Positions 1 to 6,887 of a DNA stretch of 20,185 bases are shown here, piece after piece. The DNA comes from JAPUIN01 sp041580375 (GTDB lineage: Bacteria > Acidobacteriota > Polarisedimenticolia > Gp22-AA2). The notes under the pieces were generated by a model. The model ran no database searches. It saw nothing but the letters and a program-made list of their open reading frames with translations, and had not been told where the DNA came from. Every line of letters begins with the position of its first letter. The stretch's first letter is position 1. The position numbers were made by a program, and so were the translations under genes. Location of the stretch: the NCBI GenBank assembly GCA_041580375.1, contig JBFGDZ010000052.1, forward strand, positions 1 through 20,185. Reading direction: 5' to 3'.

Positions 1-1
1 A

Positions 2-607
2 CTTGAAGTCGACGGAGAGAATCAGGACCTCCCCCTCGACGGCGAGGGGGCCTACGCGACCAACATCAAAGGCTGCCGCGCCGAGACGACGATCACGATC
101 GGCGGCCGGGACGATCTCGTCCGCCGGATGGTCCGGGCGCGCGACGTCCGGATCTCGTTCGGCAAGGGTCGATCGTTCTCCACGTATCGGCTGAACGGGG
201 CCGATCGTGCGAACTTCGGGCGGATCGTCTCGTTGTCGGAGGCGAAGACCCTCCCTCCGGCCCGGCCCGATGACGAGGAGTACCGGGACGGCGAGGTGCT
301 CGGCCCCGACGCCGGCGACATCGAGAACCCCGAACTGGTCCCCGCGACGAGGATCAAGCCCAAATATCCGCGCGAGGCGGTCAGACGCAACGTGATGGGA
401 CGCGTCACGCTGGCGGCGACGATCGACACGAGCGGGGCCGTGACGGATCTGAAGGTGCTCAGGGCGGCGGGAGGGGACTGCGGCCTGGAGGAATCCGCCA
501 TCGCCGCCGTCGGACAGTGGCGCTACAAACCGGCGAGAAAGGACGGACGGCCCATCGAGGTGCCGTTCACCGTCGTCATCGACTACATGCTCCAGAGGAG
601 GAGGTGA
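2..607 (+). CDS. TonB C-terminal domain protein (5' end outside window)
   Basis: The reading frame is open from the window edge, so the start lies upstream; 201 residues are visible. The last ~90 residues are a TonB-type C-terminal domain: a proline-containing lead-in (KPKYPREAVRRNVMGRV), then a beta strand with a 'D.SGAV.D..VL.A' turn, and the closing 'A...QWRYKPA..DGRPIEVPFTVVIDY' segment. In known proteins this fold carries energy or contacts to outer-membrane partners, or serves as a generic envelope domain. The ~110 residues before it are not a proline-rich TonB spacer; they contain a short beta-rich stretch (ETTITIGGRDD, then RDVRISFGKG) that I do not recognise. Without the N-terminus I cannot say whether there is a membrane anchor. 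No ExbB or ExbD gene is adjacent. The domain call is firm; the role as a true TonB transducer is only inferred. Confidence 0.8.
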   Translation, partial: LEVDGENQDLPLDGEGAYATNIKGCRAETTITIGGRDDLVRRMVRARDVRISFGKGRSFSTYRLNGADRANFGRIVSLSEAKTLPPARPDDEEYRDGEVLGPDAGDIENPELVPATRIKPKYPREAVRRNVMGRVTLAATIDTSGAVTDLKVLRAAGGDCGLEESAIAAVGQWRYKPARKDGRPIEVPFTVVIDYMLQRRR

Positions 608-702
608 TCCGCCCGTCACGCGATGGATGGCCGGCCTCGTGAAGATCGAACGCCCACGCCGGGCTGAATGATCGAACCCGCGTTTCGACAGGAGGGCTTC
701 CC

Positions 703-894
703 ATGCGATTCCTCGCCAACGCGTTGCTCGGGATCGGCGGCCTGGTCTTCGTCGTCGGGATCGCGGCACGACTGTTCAACCAGATCTGGCTCTTCTGGCC
801 GGGCACCTACTGGAAGGGGGCGGTCGGCTGCGCGGCCTTCGCCATCGCGCTCATCCTGATGGAGATCCGCGACAGGACGCCGCGCGCCGCCTGA
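703..894 (+). CDS. Small two-helix membrane protein, unknown function
   Basis: A 63-residue protein with two hydrophobic segments, about residues 4-22 (LANALLGIGGLVFVVGIAA) and 40-53 (AVGCAAFAIALILM). They are joined by an aromatic loop (NQIWLFWPGTYWKG), and the C-terminus is charged. A strong ribosome binding site (AGGAGG, about 690-695) precedes the ATG, which supports the gene and its start. It lies 95 nt after the TonB-domain gene on the same strand and ends 15 nt before the convergent secreted-protein gene. The family is not recognised. Tryptophan-rich loops at the membrane interface are common in small inner-membrane proteins, so an integral membrane location is the only safe statement. 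Confidence 0.6.
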   Translation: MRFLANALLGIGGLVFVVGIAARLFNQIWLFWPGTYWKGAVGCAAFAIALILMEIRDRTPRAA

Positions 895-909
895 GGGGGC
901 AAACGGCCG

Positions 910-1440
910 TCAATAGATATTGATCGACGCGAGGCCGGGGGCGAAGGCGGCCTCGATCGTCGTCCCATCCTCGTCGTCGAGATCGCACTCGAAGACGAGA
1001 AGAGAGGGAGCGTCCTCTTCGCCCTCCTCCTCGATCGTGCAATCGGCGTGCGCCCGGACCAGTTCGTTCATCACGATCGATCCCGGCGCGTGGAAGCCGG
1101 TGAGGTGCAGATAGATGTCGTCCAGTTCGTCGTCCAGGCTCCAGACGACGATCCCCTTCAGCGAGGCGGCGGCACCCGGATAGGCGACCCGCAGGTCGCT
1201 GAACTCGTCGCAGTCGTTTTCGAGGATCCGCCCGAGCAGAAATTCCGTGACGCCCTCTTCGTCATCCCCGAGACAGGGATGGACCGAGCAGCGCGCGATG
1301 CCCATGGCCAGATCCGCGAGCGCGTGCGCCGGATACGAATCGTAACGAGCCCTCGCGTCGCGGGTGACGAACGCGCCGACCACGAGCAGCAGCGAGGCAG
1401 CGGCGGCCACCGAAAGCGATCTTCTCGAAATGTTCCTCAT
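910..1440 (-). CDS. Exported acidic protein of unknown function
   Basis: A 176-residue protein. The start is placed at the ATG at 1438-1440 because a GGGAGG site sits about 7 nt upstream on the minus strand and the product then begins with a clean signal peptide: basic MRNISRRS, a hydrophobic core (VAAAASLLLVVGAFV), and a likely signal peptidase cut after DARA near residue 31. A longer frame upstream would add an arginine-rich leader without a ribosome site. The mature part is strongly acidic (clusters such as GDDEEG, EEEGEEDA, DLDDEDG) and has five cysteines, two of them in CSVHPC; this suits a periplasmic protein with one or two disulfides, possibly cation-binding. I do not recognise the family. 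It is a monocistronic unit divergent from the gene at 1689. Confidence 0.6.
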   Translation of the reverse strand: MRNISRRSLSVAAAASLLLVVGAFVTRDARARYDSYPAHALADLAMGIARCSVHPCLGDDEEGVTEFLLGRILENDCDEFSDLRVAYPGAAASLKGIVVWSLDDELDDIYLHLTGFHAPGSIVMNELVRAHADCTIEEEGEEDAPSLLVFECDLDDEDGTTIEAAFAPGLASINIY

Positions 1441-1474
1441 GGCAAACCTCCCGTCGAGGAGCGTACGGCGCCTC

Positions 1475-1492
1475 CGGCCGGACGTCCGGCCG
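1475..1492. repeat. 18-bp perfect palindrome upstream of the secreted-protein gene
   Basis: CGGCCGGACGTCCGGCCG reads identically on both strands, with no spacer. It lies 35-52 nt upstream of the start codon at 1440, in the 248-nt divergent intergenic region. It could be an operator for a dimeric regulator or a cruciform-prone site. GC-rich palindromes are more likely by chance in a genome of this composition, so function is only inferred. Confidence 0.5.
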
Positions 1493-1631
1493 TCCGCCAA
1501 GGGGCCGCTGCCGGGGCTCCGCCTGGCGCGCGGGGCGGGCGACGCGACCCCCCGGCGCGCCCGATCCGTGAAAACAGGGATGAGCGGAGCCTTCGGTTTC
1601 CGGCGCCGGTGGGACCAGGCCGGTGATCCGG

Positions 1632-1659
1632 TTGACGGTGCCGAAAGTCACCGTAGAAT
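1632..1659 (+). promoter_or_regulatory. Sigma70-type promoter for the 82-residue protein gene
   Basis: TTGACG at 1632-1637 and TAGAAT at 1654-1659 are separated by 16 nt, each matching consensus at 5 of 6 positions. Transcription would start near 1666, about 23 nt before the ATG at 1689, leaving room for the GGGAGAG ribosome site. The match stands out in GC-rich surroundings. Confidence 0.6.
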
Positions 1660-1688
1660 CGGTCCCGTACCCGTGCCCGGGAGAGCCC

Positions 1689-1937
1689 ATGCCTGAATCC
1701 GATCACTTCGGGGTGATCGTCCTGAAAGACAGGAGCCGGCGCTCAGGGAAATCGGTGTTCCGGCTCTACGTGAAGGGCGTGGAGCACCACGATTATCCCG
1801 GTGTGGCCCGCAAACACGCGTACATCATGCCGCAGGCGTCCGACCGGAAGGAGTTCGACAGACAGGTCAACCTGCTCATCTCCGATCTCGCGATGCTGAA
1901 ACTCAAGGTCGGCGAGGAGTCCGATCCCGGGGGGTGA
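1689..1937 (+). CDS. Uncharacterised 82-residue protein
   Basis: The start is the ATG at 1689, chosen because GGGAGAG lies just upstream and a promoter-like pair ends 30 nt before it; an earlier in-frame ATG at 1623 would lie upstream of that promoter. The protein begins MPESDHFGVIVLKDRSRR. It reads as a short beta region (FGVIVLKD, then KSVFRLYVKGVEHHDY) followed by a helix (ASDRKEFDRQVNLLISDLAMLKLKVGEE). It has no signal peptide or membrane segment, so it is probably cytosolic. I do not recognise the family. It ends 48 nt before the 3' end of the convergent tRNA gene and appears monocistronic. Its own promoter and ribosome site argue that it is real rather than a chance frame. Confidence 0.6.
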   Translation: MPESDHFGVIVLKDRSRRSGKSVFRLYVKGVEHHDYPGVARKHAYIMPQASDRKEFDRQVNLLISDLAMLKLKVGEESDPGG

Positions 1938-1985
1938 TCGGGGCAGGACGGCGGGTGGCGGATCCGGCTCACACGATACCGAAAG

Positions 1986-2062
1986 TGGTGCGCCCAGCAA
2001 GATTCGAACTTGCGACCTTCGGATTCGTAGTCCGACGCTCTATCCATCTGAGCTATGGGCGC
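1986..2062 (-). tRNA. tRNA-Arg(ACG)
   Basis: On the minus strand the acceptor stem GCGCCCA pairs with TGGGCGC. The D-arm contains TAGCTCAGATGGATAGAGC, the anticodon arm is TCGGA-CTACGAA-TCCGA with anticodon ACG, and the T-arm carries GTTCGAATC. The discriminator A and CCA are encoded (plus-strand 1986-1989 reads TGGT). After adenosine-to-inosine editing by TadA, this tRNA reads CGU, CGC and CGA codons. It lies 75 nt downstream of the aminomutase gene on the same strand; I see no convincing separate promoter and no integrase or duplicated 3' end nearby. Confidence 0.95.
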
Positions 2063-2136
2063 ACATCCCGGACGGTTGTCCCTGGCGGGGGAGAGAGTCT
2101 ACCACAGCCGGGCGGGCCGGGCGCCGGGGCCGGGCG

Positions 2137-3537
2137 TCAGGCCCGGGCGGCCTGCGCGCGCCAGTGGGCCTGGCCCGACTCGGGCAGGGTGTAGATCGGG
2201 TCGTAGTACTCGTAGCGCCGGTTGAGGGCGTCCGGATCCCCCGCCTCGATGCTGGTGCGGTAGTTCTTCGTCCAGTACGAGATCCCCTTCTCGCGGTCGT
2301 ACTCCCTGAACTGGTTGACCCAGCGCTTGCCGACGAACGGGACGTCGCAGACGATGCGCGGCGTGGCGAAGCCCGGCAGGTACCCCATGATGTCGTGCTG
2401 CAGTTGCTGCGCCTCGTGGACGGCGACGCGCCAGTGCTCCGAGTTCGGGATCATGTCGCACATGTAGAAGTAGTACGGCATGATCTTCGCGTGGTCCAGA
2501 AGGGTGAAGCACAGCTCCAGCAGCGCCTCGGCGCTGCCGTTCACGCCGCGCATCAGCACGCCCTGGTTGCGCACGTCCCGGTACCCCATGTCGAGGAGCC
2601 GTTGCACCGCGCGCGCCACGAGGGGCGTGAGCGAGTTGGCGTGGTTGACGTGCGTGTGCACCGACAGGTCGACGCCGCGCTCGCGCGCCCGCTTCGCCAG
2701 CCGCTCCAGCCCCTTCAGGACGTCGTCCTGCAAAAAGTGCTGCGGCAGGCCCATCAGCCCCTTGGTCGCGAGCCGGATGTCCCGGATGTTCGGCAGATCG
2801 ATGAGGGCCGCGACGAACTTCTCCAGAACGGCCATCGGCAGGTTGGCCACGTCCCCGCCCGACACGACGACGTCGCGCACGGCGGGCGTCTTCTTCAGAT
2901 GCTCCAGGATCCTGGCGTGGCGCTCCTTCTGCGGAATCTCGAAGCGGTGCTTGTCGATCTGCGGGACGTCGTTGCCGACCAGGTCCATGCGCGTGCAGTG
3001 CCCGCAGTACTGCGGGCAGGTCGATAGCAGCTCCGCCAGCACCTTGGTGGGGTAGCGGTGCGTGAGCCCCTCGACCACCCACATGTCGGCCTCGTGCAGG
3101 CTGTCGCGCTGCGCCTTCGGGTGGCTCGGCCAGTCGGGGTCGCGATCGTCGAACGCCGGCAGCATGTAGCGGCGGATCGGGTCGTTCCACAGATCCGTTT
3201 CGTCCATCGTGTTGATCATCTGCGGCGGGATCAGGAGCGACATCGTGGCGCGCTCCTTCTGATCCCGCTCGATGCTCGCGAGGAGCGGGTCGGGCAGAAG
3301 GTCACCCAGTGCGGCCTTCAGCTCCTTCAGGTTCTTGACCGTGTTCTTGCGCTGCCAGAGGGCGCTCTCCCACTCCTTCTCCGTCACGTTCCGGTAGCCG
3401 GGAAGCCTGTGCCAGTCCGGCTCCCTCCATTCGCGGCGGAGGGGATAGGAGAACGGCTGCTCGGCGGGGCGGATCGGCGCCGTCGAGGGCGTGGCGTGGG
3501 TGGTGGACTGCGTCGTCGATTTGCTCATCGTCGTCAT
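2137..3537 (-). CDS. Lysine 2,3-aminomutase family radical SAM/PLP enzyme
   Basis: A 466-residue protein whose family interconverts L-alpha-lysine and L-beta-lysine using a [4Fe-4S] cluster, SAM and pyridoxal phosphate. The cluster motif CxxxCxxC is visible as CPQYCGHC at residues 174-181, followed by the VVSGGD region and NQGVLMRGVN. Asp361 (in MCDMIPNSEHW), Asp398 and Lys404 (in CDVPFVGK) fall at the positions of clostridial Asp293, Asp330 and PLP-binding Lys337. The Asp361-Asp398 spacing equals the 37 residues of the clostridial enzyme, which supports lysine as substrate. The length suits full aminomutases (about 420-470) rather than the shorter EpmB. The start chosen is the ATG at 3535-3537 after GAGAG; GTG at 3550-3552 and ATG at 3526-3528 are alternatives. 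The first ~25 residues are Ser/Thr-rich. No beta-lysine acetyltransferase gene is adjacent, so an osmolyte role is unproven. Confidence 0.88.
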   Translation of the reverse strand: MTTMSKSTTQSTTHATPSTAPIRPAEQPFSYPLRREWREPDWHRLPGYRNVTEKEWESALWQRKNTVKNLKELKAALGDLLPDPLLASIERDQKERATMSLLIPPQMINTMDETDLWNDPIRRYMLPAFDDRDPDWPSHPKAQRDSLHEADMWVVEGLTHRYPTKVLAELLSTCPQYCGHCTRMDLVGNDVPQIDKHRFEIPQKERHARILEHLKKTPAVRDVVVSGGDVANLPMAVLEKFVAALIDLPNIRDIRLATKGLMGLPQHFLQDDVLKGLERLAKRARERGVDLSVHTHVNHANSLTPLVARAVQRLLDMGYRDVRNQGVLMRGVNGSAEALLELCFTLLDHAKIMPYYFYMCDMIPNSEHWRVAVHEAQQLQHDIMGYLPGFATPRIVCDVPFVGKRWVNQFREYDREKGISYWTKNYRTSIEAGDPDALNRRYEYYDPIYTLPESGQAHWRAQAARA

Positions 3538-3620
3538 GATTCTCTCGCACACGGGGCGTCGCGGGGGCGGGATCCTCCGCCCGATCCGCCTCGCGCAACA
3601 GGCGGCTCCGCGTGTTTCAC

Positions 3621-3679
3621 CAGCGACAACGCTGTTTCCCGTGTCGGTCTATTCTCGCAGGTTCGGCGGGCGTCCGCAA
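3621..3679 (-). promoter_or_regulatory. Possible weak promoter and leader hairpin before the aminomutase gene
   Basis: On the minus strand, TTGCGG (plus 3674-3679) and GAGAAT (plus 3651-3656) are 17 nt apart, a weak sigma70-like pair. Transcription from it would give a leader of about 105 nt. Near its 5' end the leader would contain a perfect small hairpin, CAGCG-TTGT-CGCTG (3621-3634). No known riboswitch pattern is evident. The alternative is read-through from the cyclase gene upstream, which ends at 3691. Confidence 0.3.
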
Positions 3680-3690
3680 GCCGCGCCGGC

Positions 3691-4542
3691 CTAGGGCAGG
3701 ATCGCGATGACGCGCACCGGGCCGCCGGTGCCGCCGCCGATCTTCATCGGCAGGGCGACGATCGCCGCGCCGCGGGGCGGCAGCCGCTCGACCCCGGCCA
3801 GGTTCTCCAGGTTGTAGATATTGGCCGCGGCCAGGATCCGGTGCGCCTGGAAGTCGGCCGAAGGCCCCGGATCGATGCTGGCGGTGTCGATGCCGACGCC
3901 GGCCACGCGCCGCTCGAGCGCCAGGAAGCGCGCCCCGCCGGGGGCGAGGCCGGGGAAGTGCAGGTTCGACGCGTCGCCGGGCGTGTCGTCGCCCAGGTAT
4001 CGCCGCCGGTCGGGCCAGCGCTCGCCCCAGCCGGTGCGCAGGACGACGATGGCGCCCCGGGGTATCCGGCCGTGCGCCTCCTCGAAGCGGCGGATCTCCT
4101 CCGCCGTCACGGCGTGATCCGGATCGGCGGCGCAGGCCTCGCGTACGTCGATGACGACGGCCGGGCCGACGAGATCGCCCGCGGGGATGCGGTCGACCGT
4201 GAAGCCGCCGCGATCGAAGTGATACGGCGCGTCGAGATGCGTGCCGCCGTGCTCGCTCGTCGCGAAGCTGAACGAGGCGTAGAAGTATCCGGCATCGGAC
4301 ATTCCCTCCGAGTCGCGGGTGAGCCGGTAGGGCTGCGTCGCGGTCGGCCAGTAGATCGTCGTCTCGTCGAACGGATGGGTGAGATCGACGATCATCTCCG
4401 GCGTGACGGACGCGAGCGCGGCGGCGGCAGTCGCGCCGCCGGCGGACGATCCCGCGGCGCCCGGTTCGGGGCCGCCGGGCGGACCGGCGCAGGCGATCAG
4501 CAGGACGGGCAGGATCAGCGATCGGGGGACGGCTCGGCTCAT
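3691..4542 (-). CDS. Cyclase family (kynurenine formamidase-like) lipoprotein
   Basis: A 283-residue protein. Residues 98-108 read HGGTHLDAPYH, the HxGTHxDxPxH metal-binding motif of the cyclase/kynurenine formamidase family, metal-dependent hydrolases acting on amides or lactones. 'IVDLTHPFDETTIYWP' before it and 'AGVGIDTASIDPG' after it also fit the family. The start at 4542 follows GGAGGTCGCC, an ideal ribosome site, and gives a lipoprotein signal: basic MSRAVPRS, a hydrophobic run, and lipobox LIAC with the lipidated cysteine at residue 18. A Gly/Pro/Ala linker (about 19-50) then leads to the enzyme domain. Cytosolic kynurenine formamidases lack such a leader, so this copy is probably tethered in the periplasm, with a substrate that is not evident. 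No kyn genes are nearby. It is divergent from the ABC genes. Confidence 0.85.
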   Translation of the reverse strand: MSRAVPRSLILPVLLIACAGPPGGPEPGAAGSSAGGATAAAALASVTPEMIVDLTHPFDETTIYWPTATQPYRLTRDSEGMSDAGYFYASFSFATSEHGGTHLDAPYHFDRGGFTVDRIPAGDLVGPAVVIDVREACAADPDHAVTAEEIRRFEEAHGRIPRGAIVVLRTGWGERWPDRRRYLGDDTPGDASNLHFPGLAPGGARFLALERRVAGVGIDTASIDPGPSADFQAHRILAAANIYNLENLAGVERLPPRGAAIVALPMKIGGGTGGPVRVIAILP

Positions 4543-4569
4543 GGCGACCTCCGGGCGGGAGCGCGACGG

Positions 4570-4599
4570 TTCAGGAACGGCGATACGGCGCAGTATAAT
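4570..4599 (+). promoter_or_regulatory. Promoter of the ABC transporter operon
   Basis: A perfect TATAAT at 4594-4599 with a poor -35 (TTCAGG, 4570-4575, 18-nt spacer). The start site would be near 4606, giving a ~33-nt leader before the GTG at 4639. The perfect -10 in a GC-rich context is the main evidence; the weak -35 may mean an activator is used. Confidence 0.55.
4592..4597 (-). promoter_or_regulatory. Minus-strand -10 element for the cyclase gene, overlapping the ABC promoter
   Basis: Plus-strand AGTATA at 4592-4597 is TATACT on the minus strand (5 of 6 to consensus). It would start transcription near 4585, about 43 nt before the cyclase start codon. No good -35 is visible. It shares four bases with the plus-strand TATAAT at 4594-4599. 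Confidence 0.4.
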
Positions 4600-4638
4600 G
4601 CGGGCCGTCCCCGGGGGAATCGAGACGGAGCCGCGCCC

Positions 4639-5532
4639 GTGACGACGCTCGCCTTCAGTCACGTCCGCAAGACCTACGCCGACACGGTGGCCGTGGACGA
4701 CGTCACCTTCGACGTCCGATCAGGCGAGATCTTCGGCCTGCTCGGGCCGAACGGCGCCGGCAAGAGCACGCTCCTGCGCATCCTCATGAACATCATTGCT
4801 CCCGACGGCGGCGCCGTGCTGCTCGACGGCAGACCCGTCGGCCGCGACGATCTCGATCGGATCGGCTACCTGCCGGAGGAGCGGGGGCTGTACCGCAAGG
4901 AGCGCGTGCAGGACATCCTCGCCTACTTCGGCATGCTGAAGGGGCTCGACCGCCGGACGGCGCGCGAGCGCGCCGCCGCCTGGCTCGAGAAGGTGGATCT
5001 CCCCGGCTCCGGGCGGAAGAAGGTGGACGAGCTGTCGAAGGGGATGCAGCAGAAGGTCCAGATCGCCGGCACCCTCCTGCACGAGCCTTCGATCGTCGTG
5101 ATGGACGAGCCGTTCTCCGGTCTCGACCCGGTCAACACGGTGCTCATCAAGGACCTGCTCAAGGCGATGAGCGCGCGGGGCGCCCTCGTGATCCTCTCGA
5201 CCCACCAGATGCCGATGGTCGAGGCGCTGTGCGACCGCGTGGCGATGTTGAACGAGGGCCGGCTCGTCCTGTACGGACCGCTCGACGAGATCCAGCGCCG
5301 GCACGGCCAGACCGAAGTGCTCGTCGACGCCGACGGCGCCCTCGACGCACTGCCGATCGTCGTCCGCAGCGAGCGGCGCGGCCCGCTGACCCGGGTGATC
5401 CTCAGGGAAGGCAGCCGGCCGCGCGACCTGATGGACCTGCTGGTCACTCGAGGGATCCCGGTTGAGCACTTCGAGGTCGTGCGCACTCCGATCGAGGAGA
5501 TTTTCGTGCAGGTCGTGCGGGGGCGCCGATGA
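4639..5532 (+). CDS. ABC transporter ATP-binding protein (NatA-like)
   Basis: A 297-residue ATPase subunit. Walker A is GPNGAGKST (residues 36-44), the signature is LSKGMQQK (132-139, a common LSGGQ variant in this subfamily), Walker B is VVMDEP (ending 158) with SGLDP as D-loop, and the switch histidine is His189 in STHQ. The C-terminal ~80 residues (from about 215) form the accessory domain found in NatA-type subunits. It would hydrolyse ATP to drive the adjacent ABC-2 permease; NatAB in Bacillus exports sodium, but related pairs export other substrates, so the cargo is not fixed by sequence. The start is GTG at 4639, with CGGAG 8 nt upstream and the promoter before it; the frame stays open far upstream, but that stretch is antisense to the cyclase gene. 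The stop overlaps the permease start as ATGA. Confidence 0.9.
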   Translation: MTTLAFSHVRKTYADTVAVDDVTFDVRSGEIFGLLGPNGAGKSTLLRILMNIIAPDGGAVLLDGRPVGRDDLDRIGYLPEERGLYRKERVQDILAYFGMLKGLDRRTARERAAAWLEKVDLPGSGRKKVDELSKGMQQKVQIAGTLLHEPSIVVMDEPFSGLDPVNTVLIKDLLKAMSARGALVILSTHQMPMVEALCDRVAMLNEGRLVLYGPLDEIQRRHGQTEVLVDADGALDALPIVVRSERRGPLTRVILREGSRPRDLMDLLVTRGIPVEHFEVVRTPIEEIFVQVVRGRR

Positions 5533-6872
5533 GCCGGACGCTCGTCGTGATGCGGCGGGAGTTTCTCTCCACGGTGAAGCGCAAGTCGTACCTGATCATC
5601 ACGTTCGGGATGCCGTTCTTCGCGGCCCTCTACCTGGGGCTGTTCGCCGCGCTCCCGCTCCTGTTCAAGGCGCGCAGCGAGCGGACCCGCATGCCGGTGG
5701 CGATCGTCGATCTGGCCGGGGTCGTGCGCCTGGACGAGGCGACGAAGGGCGGCGGCCTCGCGGACGAGGCGCTGCGGGACGTGGAGGAGATCGCTCAGGG
5801 GATCCGGCCCTCCGGCGCCTCGAGTGAGACGGCCCGGTCCATGCTGGAGGAGGCGACGGCCGCGCCCCGTTTTCGGATCTTCGACACGATCGACGGGGCG
5901 CTCGAGGCGCTGCGCGCGGGCGACGTCGAGGAGGTCTACGTGATCCCCGTTGACTACATCGGCACGGGCGCGGCATCGGTGTACAGGAAGGAGGAGGTCG
6001 CCTTCAGCTTCGGGCGGGCCCGCGGGCACCGAGCGCTCGAGACGATCCTGAGCCGGTCCCTCCTGATGGAGGGCGTGCCGGAGGATGTGCGCGCCCGCGT
6101 CGAGCGGCCGCTCGACCGGAGCGCCATCGCGACCTACGTCCTCGCGGAGGACGGCTCGTGGAGCGAGCAGGACGCCACCAGCCGCATCGCGCGCATGGCG
6201 ATCCCCGGCGTGTTCGGCATCCTCCTGCTCATGTCGCTGATGACCAGCGCCGGGTACCTGCTGCAGGGGGTATCGGAGGAGAAGGAGAACCGGGTCATCG
6301 AGGTGATCCTCTCCTCGATCCGGCCGGACCGCCTCCTGTTCGGAAAGCTCCTGGGCCTGGGGGCGGCGGGGCTCCTGCAGCTCCTGGTCTGGGTGAGCGT
6401 GACGAGCCTGGCCACGAGCCTCGTCGCGGCGGCCGCGCTGGCGGTGCTCGACGCGTACCTCTTCTTCGTCTGTCTCGTCTTCTTCGTCCTCGGGTATTTA
6501 TTGATCGGCAGCCTGATGACCGGGACGGGGGCGCTGGGGACGACCGCGCGCGAGAGCCAGCAGATGGCGGCGATCTGGTCGATCGCGGCCGTGCTCCCGC
6601 CCGCCGTGACCTGGATGGCGATCCTCGAGGAGCCGAACGGCTGGCTGGCGCGCGGCCTCGGGTGGTTTCCCCTCAGCGCGCCGATCACGATGATGATCCG
6701 GATCGGGACGGGACAGGTTCCGCTGTGGGACGTGCTCGTTGCGATTCTGTGTCTCGTCGCCGGCGTCTATCTCTCGGTGCGGGCCTCGGCGGCGCTGTTC
6801 CGGCTCGGGCTGCTGATGTACGGCTCACGGCCGAGCCTCCGGCAGATCGTCCGGGGGCTGCGCCACGCCTGA
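5529..6872 (+). CDS. ABC-2 type permease (NatB-like)
   Basis: A 447-residue membrane subunit. One transmembrane segment lies near residues 22-46. A large extracytoplasmic part follows (about 47-220), then at least five further hydrophobic segments from about residue 225 to 430. Between the second and third segments is the conserved cytosolic stretch 'SEEKENRVIEVILSSIRPDRLLFGKLLG' (about 247-274, interrupted here only for description), the hallmark of NatB/ABC-2 permeases and the likely contact with the ATPase. The start overlaps the ATPase stop by 4 nt, so the two subunits are translationally coupled. The gene ends 15 nt before the convergent argJ stop, with no room for a separate terminator. 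The pairing is firm; sodium specificity is not. Confidence 0.88.
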   Translation: MSRTLVVMRREFLSTVKRKSYLIITFGMPFFAALYLGLFAALPLLFKARSERTRMPVAIVDLAGVVRLDEATKGGGLADEALRDVEEIAQGIRPSGASSETARSMLEEATAAPRFRIFDTIDGALEALRAGDVEEVYVIPVDYIGTGAASVYRKEEVAFSFGRARGHRALETILSRSLLMEGVPEDVRARVERPLDRSAIATYVLAEDGSWSEQDATSRIARMAIPGVFGILLLMSLMTSAGYLLQGVSEEKENRVIEVILSSIRPDRLLFGKLLGLGAAGLLQLLVWVSVTSLATSLVAAAALAVLDAYLFFVCLVFFVLGYLLIGSLMTGTGALGTTARESQQMAAIWSIAAVLPPAVTWMAILEEPNGWLARGLGWFPLSAPITMMIRIGTGQVPLWDVLVAILCLVAGVYLSVRASAALFRLGLLMYGSRPSLRQIVRGLRHA

Positions 6873-6887
6873 TCCGGCCCCCGGCGA

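Noticed and set aside
623..667. 14-codon ATG reading frame between the TonB-domain and small membrane protein genes
   Set aside because: No ribosome site, very short, and no coding character; probably chance.
1048..1626. Plus-strand 192-codon frame opposite the secreted acidic protein
   Set aside because: No ribosome site or domain. The minus-strand gene has a ribosome site and a proper signal peptide.
1986..2062. tRNA-Arg as a possible integration site
   Set aside because: No integrase, no repeat of the tRNA 3' end and no compositional shift next to it.
3058..4638. In-frame upstream extension of the ABC ATPase across the aminomutase and cyclase genes
   Set aside because: The extension is antisense to two well-supported genes. 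The ATPase domain begins at GTG 4639, with a promoter and ribosome site directly before it.
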